6,038 nucleotides of DNA from Clostridiaceae bacterium. Its GTDB lineage: Bacteria; Bacillota; Clostridia; Saccharofermentanales; DTU023. The stretch is from the NCBI GenBank assembly GCA_012800135.1, contig JAAZJV010000223.1, forward strand, positions 1 to 6,038, given 5' to 3'. Made by a program: the position numbers and the translations under genes. The notes beneath the pieces are model-generated. The model was not told where the DNA came from and searched no databases. It saw only the letters and a list, made by a program, of their open reading frames with translations. Shown piece after piece: positions 1 to 6,038 of the stretch (the stretch's first letter is position 1; each line of letters begins with the position of its first letter).

Positions 1-554
1 CCGGTCAACTCGATCTTCGCGATGACGAAGATCCGAAGCTATTAGCAGATGTTATCGCTCCGATGACGGAAGATATGGTCAAACTGCCGACGTCAATACG
101 CCAAAAAGGCTATACGAAGCGCCACGCGCGCGGCAATCGGAATGAGCGCCGGAATGGCGCCAATAGCTACGGCAGAAACGAGAAGCAACGCGCGTCTTTT
201 TCACAATCGAAAGAGAACGCGAACAAGACAGCGAAAATGGCGACATGTACATCTGATGAAATGAATACCAGACAACGAATATCTTCGCAGAAGGAGGCAT
301 CATCGCCCGACCTCAGCTCTCAACCGTTCGATAAAACGCTTGTAATTCGCATTCCTAAAGAAGCTTCGCCGGCATTTCGTGATGCGCTGGAGGCGGCACT
401 GGCCTTTTTCTCCGGTAAGATGCCGATCCGTATTTATGATGAAGCGAGCGGTTCGCTTGTGAGGCCACGTGAAACGTCAGGTATCCAGTGGAATCAAGAA
501 AATGCGGCGCTGCTGATCAATCGCTTTGGTCGTGAAAATTTCGGATATCTATAG
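1..554 (+). CDS. dnaE: DNA polymerase III subunit alpha, C-terminal end (partial)
   Basis: This is the last part of the replicative polymerase alpha subunit, which polymerises DNA in the replisome. The reading frame (first whole codon at base 3) is open from the left edge and ends at TAG 552-554, so the true start is outside the window; the ATG at 63 is internal. The first residues, LDLRDDEDPKLLADVIAPM (bases 9-65), match the end of the OB-fold region of DnaE, where the family has an 'REDEEPKLIADEI.PL' type sequence. The last ~73 residues (bases 333-551) match the small C-terminal domain: LVIRIPKE, then FFSGKMPIRIY, ending in LLINRFGRENFGYL, like the usual 'L...LGEENV.L' ending. Between them, bases 81-332 encode about 84 residues rich in Arg, Lys, Asn, Ser and Gln that look disordered and are much longer than the usual short linker. 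The assignment rests on motif memory of both flanks. The main alternative is an unusual OB-fold protein, which I think unlikely. Confidence 0.82.
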   Translation, partial: GQLDLRDDEDPKLLADVIAPMTEDMVKLPTSIRQKGYTKRHARGNRNERRNGANSYGRNEKQRASFSQSKENANKTAKMATCTSDEMNTRQRISSQKEASSPDLSSQPFDKTLVIRIPKEASPAFRDALEAALAFFSGKMPIRIYDEASGSLVRPRETSGIQWNQENAALLINRFGRENFGYL

Positions 555-591
555 CTGCGCTGTAATTTGGCAGTAGAAGCAGATTTTCTTC

Positions 592-629
592 GACGGATTT
601 GATTCTGAAATTAGGAGTAGTCTTTTTTT
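592..629 (+). terminator. possible weak terminator after dnaE
   Basis: A run of seven T (623-629) follows an imperfect stem. GAC 592-594 can pair with GTC 620-622, and TTCT 603-606 with AGGA 613-616 (one G-T pair), with mismatches between. It sits 37 bases after the dnaE stop, a sensible place for an intrinsic terminator, but the stem is poor and AT-rich, so it may not work as one. Confidence 0.22.
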
Positions 630-747
630 GTGTCGCATGCGCTTTCATGATGCCACTAGTCAATCGCTTGATAGGAACTAAACTTCGAGATTGAGGATAT
701 CCCTGCAGGAGACGTGCATATTCAATCCTTCTTCGTTAAAAAATGGT

Positions 748-798
748 TTGATCTTCGGCGATATGCAGTTCATTATTTCTATGAAATGACGGTATAAT
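748..798 (+). promoter_or_regulatory. candidate pgsA promoter(s)
   Basis: A perfect TATAAT -10 box lies at 793-798, about 58 bases before the chosen pgsA start. Its -35 is weak: TTCATT at 769-774 with an 18-base spacer. An overlapping alternative is TTGATC (748-753), a 17-base spacer, and CATTAT (771-776). Either would place transcription start in the gap and give pgsA its own promoter independent of dnaE. The call is by eye against the housekeeping sigma consensus. Confidence 0.45.
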
Positions 799-820
799 AA
801 AATGGAATGGTTCATCGATC

Positions 821-830
821 CGTGATCACG
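821..830. promoter_or_regulatory. 10-bp palindrome in the pgsA leader (possible operator)
   Basis: CGTGATCACG is a perfect 10-bp palindrome, 22 bases downstream of the TATAAT at 793-798 and 26 bases before the pgsA ATG. A site just after the transcription start could bind a repressor dimer. No matching second copy was noticed in the other gaps, and a 10-mer palindrome can occur by chance, so function is only a guess. Confidence 0.2.
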
Positions 831-856
831 ATTATAAACGAGGGCTGTATTGCGAT

Positions 857-1570
857 ATGCGAGAGGGAATGTGCCACCAAGAGGAAATCCTGAAGACACA
901 AAACGCGTCATCATTGTCACATCAAAACAAATTAGATCGGCAGAAGAATGAACATGCTGCTACGGTCGGTATGCGTGACGTATATAAAGGGCAGGAACTG
1001 CGCCCTCAAGTCCCTTTCTTTAAATTAAATGTTCCCAATGTGATTACGCTTATCCGTTTTATTGCTATCGTGCCTTTGGCAGTTATGATCTCTAAATGGC
1101 CGGCATATCGAATGACGTCGTTCTTACTATTCCTTGCAATTTGGATGACCGATTTGCTCGACGGATGGATCGCGCGAACGTTCAATATGATCACCGGGTT
1201 TGGAAAACTGTTTGATCCTTTCGTCGATAAAGTTTTTCAAGTGGTTACCGTCATTATGCTCAACTCCATAGGTCGTATTCCTGTCTGGGTACCGATTTTT
1301 TATGTATTTAGAGAACTCTTAATGATTTTTGGCGGCACATTACTCCTTACTCGTTCTCACGTTGTTGTTTATTCGGATATTTTCGGCAAGTTGTCGACGT
1401 TTCTCTTCGTCGCGGCAGCGTCACTTGTTTTGCTGATTTCTGAGCCTCTGGGTATCTTCAGCGATCTTATTTTCTTGCCTGCAATCATCACTTCGCTGGT
1501 GGCAATGGTGCATTACACGATTAAACATTCGTCGAGTAAGAATAATAAGAATAATAAGAATAGAGAATAG
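857..1570 (+). CDS. pgsA: CDP-diacylglycerol--glycerol-3-phosphate 3-phosphatidyltransferase
   Basis: The product is a membrane enzyme of the CDP-alcohol phosphatidyltransferase family. PgsA joins CDP-diacylglycerol and glycerol-3-phosphate to make phosphatidylglycerophosphate, the precursor of phosphatidylglycerol and cardiolipin. The family signature D-x2-DG-x2-AR-x8-G-x3-D-x3-D is complete: D99, D102, G103, A106, R107, G116, D120 and D124. The segment LNVPNVITLIR (residues 57-67) is the typical start of the first membrane region, and several hydrophobic helices follow to about residue 222. The DPFVDK context favours PgsA over phosphatidylserine or cardiolipin synthases, but substrate cannot be proven from sequence. 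The 237 residues exceed the usual ~180-200 because of a polar stretch before residue 57 and a KNNKNNKNRE tail. The start is uncertain. ATG 857 has AGGG at 841-844, rather far away (12 bases); ATG 869 has GAGAGGG almost touching it; ATG 971 has no clear ribosome binding site. Confidence 0.85.
   Translation: MREGMCHQEEILKTQNASSLSHQNKLDRQKNEHAATVGMRDVYKGQELRPQVPFFKLNVPNVITLIRFIAIVPLAVMISKWPAYRMTSFLLFLAIWMTDLLDGWIARTFNMITGFGKLFDPFVDKVFQVVTVIMLNSIGRIPVWVPIFYVFRELLMIFGGTLLLTRSHVVVYSDIFGKLSTFLFVAAASLVLLISEPLGIFSDLIFLPAIITSLVAMVHYTIKHSSSKNNKNNKNRE
1538..1561 (+). repeat. 9-bp tandem repeat at the pgsA 3' end
   Basis: The unit AAGAATAAT occurs as two full copies (1538-1546, 1547-1555) and a partial AAGAAT (1556-1561). 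Being a multiple of three, it stays in frame and encodes the Lys-Asn-Asn repeats in the last residues of PgsA, just after the last membrane segment. Such tracts can change copy number by replication slippage without breaking the frame. Confidence 0.8.
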
Positions 1571-1587
1571 CTAGATTGTTTTTGTTG

Positions 1588-1612
1588 CACATGCTAAACG
1601 TATGTGTTATTT
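1588..1612 (+). terminator. possible weak terminator after pgsA
   Basis: CACATGC (1588-1594) can pair with GTATGTG (1600-1606) in a 7-bp stem including one G-T pair, with a 5-base loop. It is followed by the short T-rich stretch TTATTT. It lies 17 bases after the pgsA stop. The stem is short and the T tract is interrupted, so termination would be partial at best. Confidence 0.28.
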
Positions 1613-1662
1613 ACGCATTTGATCAAGGTTATAAGAGAGGTTGTCGCTGATTCGAGGCTTTT

Positions 1663-4083
1663 GTGATACGAGAAAAAACGATTAGAAAACTCGAGTTCAA
1701 TATTATTCTTGAGCGTCTTTCAGAATACGCTGTAACGCCGGGAGGCAGGGAGCGCTGTGAGACGTTGCGACCGGCAGATAGCGTTGCAAAATCAGGTGCT
1801 TGGCTTCAGGATACGGAAGATGCTTTGTCGCATCTTAGCATTTACGGCGAACTGCCGCTTGGCGGTATCTCCGATATCCGACCGTCACTGTTGATTGCCA
1901 AAGCGGACGGCACACTTTCGTGCGCCGATTTCTTGAGGATTGCCGCTTTTCTTCGCGCGGTCGAACGTCTAAGAACAGTTTCTGAATCGAACGATAAAGA
2001 GCGTTTCTCAGCTATAGATACTCGGTTAAAAGCGCTTGAAATCTTGCCCGGTTTTCGCGAGCGACTCGAACGATCCATCGCAGGAGAGGACGACCTCAAA
2101 GATCACGCAAGTCCTGAACTGTACCGCCTTCGTCGGCAGCTTCAAGAGGCAAAAGACAACGTGCGAAGCGCGCTTGATCGCGTGTTAACACAAAAGAGCG
2201 ATGCGCTTCAAGAATCATTCGTGACTATCCGTGAAGGCCGGTATGTGGTGCCTGTGCGTGCAGATCGTCGACAGGCAATCGATGGCCTTGTTCATGATAC
2301 TTCGTCAACAGGAAGTACGCTTTTCATTGAGCCGATGGCTGTCGTCAGTTTAAACAACAAAATACGGGAGCTTCTGTCGGCAGAGCAGCATGAAATCATG
2401 CGCATTCTGCGTGAATTATCTGGTATTGTCGCGACAAACGCCGCACTTTTGCAAAACAATTTTGAGTATATCGGCGAACTTGATTTTCTCATGGCGAAGG
2501 CATGTCTCGCGACGGATCAGGAGTCAACTCGTCCGAAACTGAACGACAAAGGTTTGATTCAGCTGAATAAAGCGCGGCACCCATTGATTCCGAAAGATGA
2601 GGTTGTGCCGATTGACTTTGAGCTCGGTCAGCGTTTCCGCACTCTCGTAATAACGGGGCCAAATACGGGTGGAAAGACGGTTACATTAAAAACGTGCGGC
2701 CTTTTAACACTTATGGCGATGGCCGGACTGATGATTCCTTCTGCCTCCGGTTCTGAGATTTCTTGGTTTCGCACGATCGCTGTTGACATTGGTGACGAAC
2801 AAAGCATTGAGCAGAGTCTATCGACGTTTTCTTCACACATGAAGGAACTTATTGCCATCACGAACGAAGCCGGCCCCGGGATGTTGGCGCTTGTCGATGA
2901 GCTTGGCGCCGGAACAGATCCTTCAGAGGGCGCAGCGCTAGCCATTGCCATATTGGATCATCTGAAGACAGCCGGCGCACATACGGTAGCTACAACGCAT
3001 TATCAAGAGCTTAAGGGTTATGCGATGAATACGCCGGGTGTTGAAAACGCGTGCTGTGAATTTGATGTTGATACGCTTCAGCCGACGTATCATCTCCTTA
3101 TCGGGATTCCGGGTGTCAGCAATGCACTTTCTATCGCATCGCGTCTTGGACTCGATTCCGATATAGTAGATAGTGCTAGATCTCTGATCTCAAATGAGGG
3201 AACGCAATTCGAGTTTTTGGTGAAATCGATTGAAACAAGTCGTCGAAAAGCGCGTGAGATGGAAGAAGATCTTCTTCGACTGCGTGAGGAGACAACAGAA
3301 GCCAAAGAGGCACTGACGCTCGAACGCGAAAAATGGCACAATGAACGCGTTCGATTGAGGGCGGAAACACAAGCGAAGACGTCCGAGATGATGGCAGAAG
3401 CTTCAAGAGATGTAGAAGATCTCCTCGCTAAAATTCGAGAAAAAGCGAGTACATCGGGCGGTCACCGCTTAGAATCGGAAGCGCGCGGCGCTCTTCACAC
3501 ACTAAAGAAAAAATACGCTGCTTCTCAGGCAGCGGCGGCAGAGATCGATTCGGAGTTATCGTCTTTTCAAGCTGAGTCGATTGAGATCGGTGAATTATAC
3601 GAAGCGAAGACGCTCGGAATTTCGGGTACAGCGCGTGCTGTATCTGATGACGGGAAGAATGTCGTGCTCGAATCCGGGTCTTTTCGAATCACGGTGCCGG
3701 CGTTGTCACTTCGTCGCGTTCAAAAGGATCGGCATACCGATCTGCGAAAGAGACGTCTGCATAGCGTACGTATACGAGGTGCTACGGATAATACAGCTGA
3801 CATTCGAGCCGACGTTATGTCCCGCGCGAGCGCAGAGCTCATTCTCCTCGGAAAGCGCGTCGATGAGGCTTGGGTGCTTCTTGATCAATTCCTTGATGAT
3901 GCTGTGCTGGCAGGACTTACAAATGTCAGAATCGTGCATGGAAAGGGGACGGGTGCGCTTCGTCAGGCGACACAAGAGGCGCTATCCAGAGACCGGCGTG
4001 TCGATACATTCCGTCTGGGAGGCGAAGGTGAAGGCGGTGACGGCGTAACGATTGTAAAGTTACGTCATGATAAATTGTCCTGA
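1663..4083 (+). CDS. mutS2: MutS2 family ATPase with Smr domain (RqcU-like)
   Basis: MutS2 is a homodimeric ABC-type ATPase related to MutS. Bacillus subtilis MutS2 (also called RqcU) acts on collided ribosomes, while other homologues have been linked to suppression of recombination. Start GTG 1663 has GAGG at 1654-1657, and the N-terminus EKTIRKLEFNIILERLSEY matches the family start. Domains in order: helical core to ~residue 310, ATPase ~315-510, coiled coil ~515-640, a KOW-like beta segment ~648-695, and the Smr domain ~722-800. The Walker A is GPNTGGKT (332-339), the signature STFSSHM 387-393, the Walker B LALVDE ends at D412-E413, and the switch histidine is in TTHYQE (H446). There is no mismatch-recognition domain, as expected for MutS2. 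The 806 residues are slightly longer than B. subtilis MutS2 (785). In the Smr domain HGKGTG (759-764) and GGDGVT are intact, but the LDLRG motif reads LILLG (726-730), losing the Asp and Arg. Confidence 0.96.
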   Translation: MIREKTIRKLEFNIILERLSEYAVTPGGRERCETLRPADSVAKSGAWLQDTEDALSHLSIYGELPLGGISDIRPSLLIAKADGTLSCADFLRIAAFLRAVERLRTVSESNDKERFSAIDTRLKALEILPGFRERLERSIAGEDDLKDHASPELYRLRRQLQEAKDNVRSALDRVLTQKSDALQESFVTIREGRYVVPVRADRRQAIDGLVHDTSSTGSTLFIEPMAVVSLNNKIRELLSAEQHEIMRILRELSGIVATNAALLQNNFEYIGELDFLMAKACLATDQESTRPKLNDKGLIQLNKARHPLIPKDEVVPIDFELGQRFRTLVITGPNTGGKTVTLKTCGLLTLMAMAGLMIPSASGSEISWFRTIAVDIGDEQSIEQSLSTFSSHMKELIAITNEAGPGMLALVDELGAGTDPSEGAALAIAILDHLKTAGAHTVATTHYQELKGYAMNTPGVENACCEFDVDTLQPTYHLLIGIPGVSNALSIASRLGLDSDIVDSARSLISNEGTQFEFLVKSIETSRRKAREMEEDLLRLREETTEAKEALTLEREKWHNERVRLRAETQAKTSEMMAEASRDVEDLLAKIREKASTSGGHRLESEARGALHTLKKKYAASQAAAAEIDSELSSFQAESIEIGELYEAKTLGISGTARAVSDDGKNVVLESGSFRITVPALSLRRVQKDRHTDLRKRRLHSVRIRGATDNTADIRADVMSRASAELILLGKRVDEAWVLLDQFLDDAVLAGLTNVRIVHGKGTGALRQATQEALSRDRRVDTFRLGGEGEGGDGVTIVKLRHDKLS

Positions 4084-4101
4084 ATACTTTTATAACATCT
4101 G

Positions 4102-4125
4102 GAGCGCTCGCGCTTCATGTATAAT
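4102..4125 (+). promoter_or_regulatory. candidate glgB promoter with overlapping dyads
   Basis: A perfect TATAAT lies at 4120-4125, 47 bases before the glgB ATG, in the short gap after mutS2. No good -35 is present at 16-19 bases upstream (ATCTGG is the 17-base choice). The spacer holds the 8-bp palindrome GAGCGCTC (4102-4109) and the overlapping dyad AGCGC-tc-GCGCT (4103-4114). A dyad in the spacer beside a weak -35 could suggest a regulated promoter, but no regulator can be named. Confidence 0.4.
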
Positions 4126-4172
4126 AGAAATATCCTTGGATCGTCTTTTGGCGGACAAGAAGGGAAGGTGCG

Positions 4173-6038
4173 ATGAATCCGGCCTGGCTATTCAATGAAG
4201 GTAAAAACATTCAAAGCTATCTTATGCTTGGAGCGCTTCCGGCGGACGAGCAAGATGGAGGTCAGGGTTTTCGTTTCGCCTGCTGGGCGCCACGCGCAGA
4301 GGCGGTGAGCGTAGTTGGCGATTTTAACGAATGGGATCCTACGGCGCATCCGTTGCAGCTTGTTGGTTCCACCGGCATTTGGCGATGTGTCGTTCCTGAT
4401 GCCCGTGTGTGGCAGCGATATAAGTTCTTGATACACACGCGAACCGGTCAGCAGCTTCTCAAAGCCGATCCTTTCGCTCGTCACGCGGAGACGCGTCCGA
4501 ACACCGCATCAGTTCTCTATAATCCTAATGACGACTACACTTGGCATGATGAGTCTTTCTGTGCATCGCGAAAGGATGCTACGGAAGCCGGCCCTCTGAA
4601 TATTTATGAGGTTCATTTGGGGAGTTGGCGACGCTATCCGGACGGCAATGTCTACAATTATCGCGATATCGCTCCGCAACTGGTCGACTATTGTATCGAT
4701 ATGGGGTATAACGCTGTCGAGCTGATGCCCATCATGGAGTATCCTCTAGACGCGTCTTGGGGGTATCAGAGTACAGGCTACTTTGCGCCGACATCACGCT
4801 ACGGCACACCGGCAGATTTCAAGGCTTTTGTTGATATAATGCACCAGGCCGGTCTTCGCGTCATTCTCGACTGGGTTCCCTCTCATTTCCCTAAAGATGA
4901 TTTTGCGCTAGCGCGTTTTGACGGCTTACCACTTTTCGAGCATCCGGATGCTACGCTCGCAGAGCACGCGGATTGGGGAACGCTCGTCTTTAACTATGGA
5001 TTAAAGGAAGTTGTTTCTTTTCTGATGTCATCTGCGTGGTTCTGGATTGAAGAATTTCACGCGGACGGCCTTCGTTATGACGCTGTCAGCAGCATGTTGT
5101 ATCTCAATTTTGGGCGCTCGAACGCACGCCCGAACAAAAAAGGCGGCTATGAAGATCTCGATGCGATCGCTTTCCTTCGCCAACTCAATCAGCGGCTGCG
5201 AAAAGCGTTTCCTTATTGCATTTTGGCGGCTGAGGAATCTTCTGCATACAGCTATGTCTCATCACCGGTTGAGGAAGGCGGACTCGGTTTCACACATAAA
5301 TGGAATTTGGGGTGGATGAACGACACGTTAAGTTACATGAAATCGGATTACTACGCGCGTTCCCAATTCCATGAAAAGATCACATTCTCCATGATGTATG
5401 CGTTCAGTGAGCGCTTTATCTTGCCTTTTTCACACGATGAGGTGGTTCACGGCAAAAAATCATTGCTCGGACGCATGCCGGGCGATGAGTGGCGTAAATT
5501 TGCTTCGCTTCGGGCGTGTTATATGTATCAAATGTCACATCCCGGCGCAAAATTGAATTTTATGGGAAACGAATACGCGCCCTATATTGAATGGCGCTAT
5601 TACGAAGAACTTGAATGGTTCATGCTGCAGTATGAGAAGCACAGCGCGATGAAGTCTTTCTGCCGCGACCTGAACCGTCTTTATCTCGAATCCTCTTCCT
5701 TCTGGGAAGTCGATGACTCGTGGGACGGCTTTCAATGGATGGATGCGAATGACCGCGAGAACAGTATATTTTCCTACGCGCGCATGAACGCAGACAAGAG
5801 CGAAATCATGCTTGTGATTTTGAATATGACGCCAGCGTCGTACCCGTCGTTCAGAATTCGCGTGCCTAATGAAGGTCAATATCGTCTTATCTTGAATAGT
5901 GATTCTCCGCGCTATGGCGGAAGCGGTTATGCGGGACTCGACGAAGACGGCGTCGTCTTTCATACGATCGATCGCGCCGCTTCCGAGAAGAACAAGGGTG
6001 CACCCGGGATGTACGAGCGTATCGTGTCGGCGGGGAAA
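4173..6038 (+). CDS. glgB: 1,4-alpha-glucan branching enzyme (partial, 3' end missing)
   Basis: GlgB is the cytoplasmic GH13 enzyme that cuts alpha-1,4 glucan chains and reattaches them by alpha-1,6 links during glycogen synthesis. The frame runs from ATG 4173, with AGGGAAGG at 4161-4168, and stays open for 622 codons to the right edge. After the short start WLFNEGKNIQSYLMLGALP comes a CBM48-type beta domain (~31-115, with VVGDFNEWDP). The catalytic barrel (~140-500) has all GH13 regions: DWVPSHF (233-239), GLRYDAV with nucleophile D303, AEESS with acid/base E354, and SHDEVVHGK with D422. NIYEVHLGSW, FTHKWNLGWM and NFMGNEY are typical branching-enzyme blocks. The C-terminal beta domain starts near 520 and includes LILNSDSPRYGGSG; probably only 10-20 residues are missing. 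It lacks the ~100-residue N1 module of Escherichia coli GlgB. Y302 before the nucleophile replaces the common Val. Other glycogen genes may follow outside the window. Confidence 0.96.
   Translation, partial: MNPAWLFNEGKNIQSYLMLGALPADEQDGGQGFRFACWAPRAEAVSVVGDFNEWDPTAHPLQLVGSTGIWRCVVPDARVWQRYKFLIHTRTGQQLLKADPFARHAETRPNTASVLYNPNDDYTWHDESFCASRKDATEAGPLNIYEVHLGSWRRYPDGNVYNYRDIAPQLVDYCIDMGYNAVELMPIMEYPLDASWGYQSTGYFAPTSRYGTPADFKAFVDIMHQAGLRVILDWVPSHFPKDDFALARFDGLPLFEHPDATLAEHADWGTLVFNYGLKEVVSFLMSSAWFWIEEFHADGLRYDAVSSMLYLNFGRSNARPNKKGGYEDLDAIAFLRQLNQRLRKAFPYCILAAEESSAYSYVSSPVEEGGLGFTHKWNLGWMNDTLSYMKSDYYARSQFHEKITFSMMYAFSERFILPFSHDEVVHGKKSLLGRMPGDEWRKFASLRACYMYQMSHPGAKLNFMGNEYAPYIEWRYYEELEWFMLQYEKHSAMKSFCRDLNRLYLESSSFWEVDDSWDGFQWMDANDRENSIFSYARMNADKSEIMLVILNMTPASYPSFRIRVPNEGQYRLILNSDSPRYGGSGYAGLDEDGVVFHTIDRAASEKNKGAPGMYERIVSAGK

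Larger units (their letters stand above)
555..856. other. dnaE-pgsA intergenic region, non-coding
   Basis: This 302-base gap is AT-richer than its neighbours and holds no convincing gene. In order it contains the T-run at 623-629, short palindromes CGCATGCG (634-641), ACTAGT (655-660) and CCTGCAGG (around 706), two promoter-like elements between 748 and 798, and the palindrome at 821-830. A 17-codon frame from TTG 629 to TAA about 50 bases later has an AGGAG upstream but no recognisable content. A minus-strand frame of 80 codons crosses the region and the pgsA start, but it resembles no family and is most likely chance. Confidence 0.6.

Noticed and set aside
629..679. Tiny plus-strand frame from TTG 629 with AGGAG upstream
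   Set aside because: Only about 17 codons with no recognisable content, a rare start codon and a T-run between the AGGAG and the start.
678..920. Minus-strand open frame of 80 codons across the dnaE-pgsA gap
   Set aside because: Its translation resembles no family, it overlaps the pgsA start on the other strand, and much of it lies opposite the promoter-like region; chance is the simplest explanation.
977..994. Peptide DVYKGQ resembling DVYKRQ, the translation of the Nextera transposase adapter
   Set aside because: At base level only about 13 of 18 positions match the adapter end, and the frame continues smoothly into PgsA, so it is not an adapter artefact.
1619..1635. TTGATC at 1619-1624 and TATAAG at 1630-1635 as a mutS2 promoter
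   Set aside because: The spacer is only 5 bases, far too short for a promoter; TATAAG with TTATTT (1607-1612) at 17 bases has a poor -35, so no mutS2 promoter is called.
3581..4048. Plus-strand open frame of 155 codons inside mutS2
   Set aside because: It is out of frame with the clear KOW and Smr domains of MutS2 and its translation resembles nothing known; it is a shadow.
5535..5963. Minus-strand open frame of 142 codons opposite glgB
   Set aside because: It lies wholly opposite well-matched GlgB catalytic and C-terminal sequence, so it is a shadow.

Overview
The window is an ordinary chromosomal stretch from a bacterium. Four protein genes lie on the plus strand and cover almost all of it: the 3' end of dnaE (DNA polymerase III alpha subunit), pgsA (phosphatidylglycerophosphate synthase), mutS2/rqcU (MutS2 ATPase with a C-terminal Smr domain) and the first 622 codons of glgB (glycogen branching enzyme). 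MutS2 closely resembles the Bacillus/Clostridium form and GlgB is the short type without the extra N-terminal module. I infer a moderate-GC member of Bacillota, perhaps Clostridia, but the window carries no rRNA or other lineage marker, so this is a weak inference.

Layout: 1-554 is the end of dnaE, cut by the left edge. 555-856 is a 302-base gap holding a possible weak terminator, promoter-like elements and a perfect 10-bp palindrome. 857-1570 is pgsA, with an unusual polar N-terminal extension and an Asn/Lys tail encoded by a 9-bp tandem repeat. 1571-1662 is a short gap with a small hairpin. 1663-4083 is a complete mutS2 starting at GTG. 4084-4172 holds a good -10 box and the ribosome binding site of glgB. 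4173-6038 is glgB, open to the right edge with no stop codon.

The genes serve unrelated housekeeping roles: replication, anionic phospholipid synthesis, ribosome rescue or recombination control, and glycogen storage. They share a direction, but each gap is long enough for its own promoter, so a single functional operon is not implied. I saw no RNA gene, mobile element, CRISPR array, prophage or defence gene, and no undescribed system. The points most worth a second look are the long basic/polar linker near the DnaE C-terminus, the altered LDLRG motif in the Smr domain of MutS2, and the uncertain start of pgsA.
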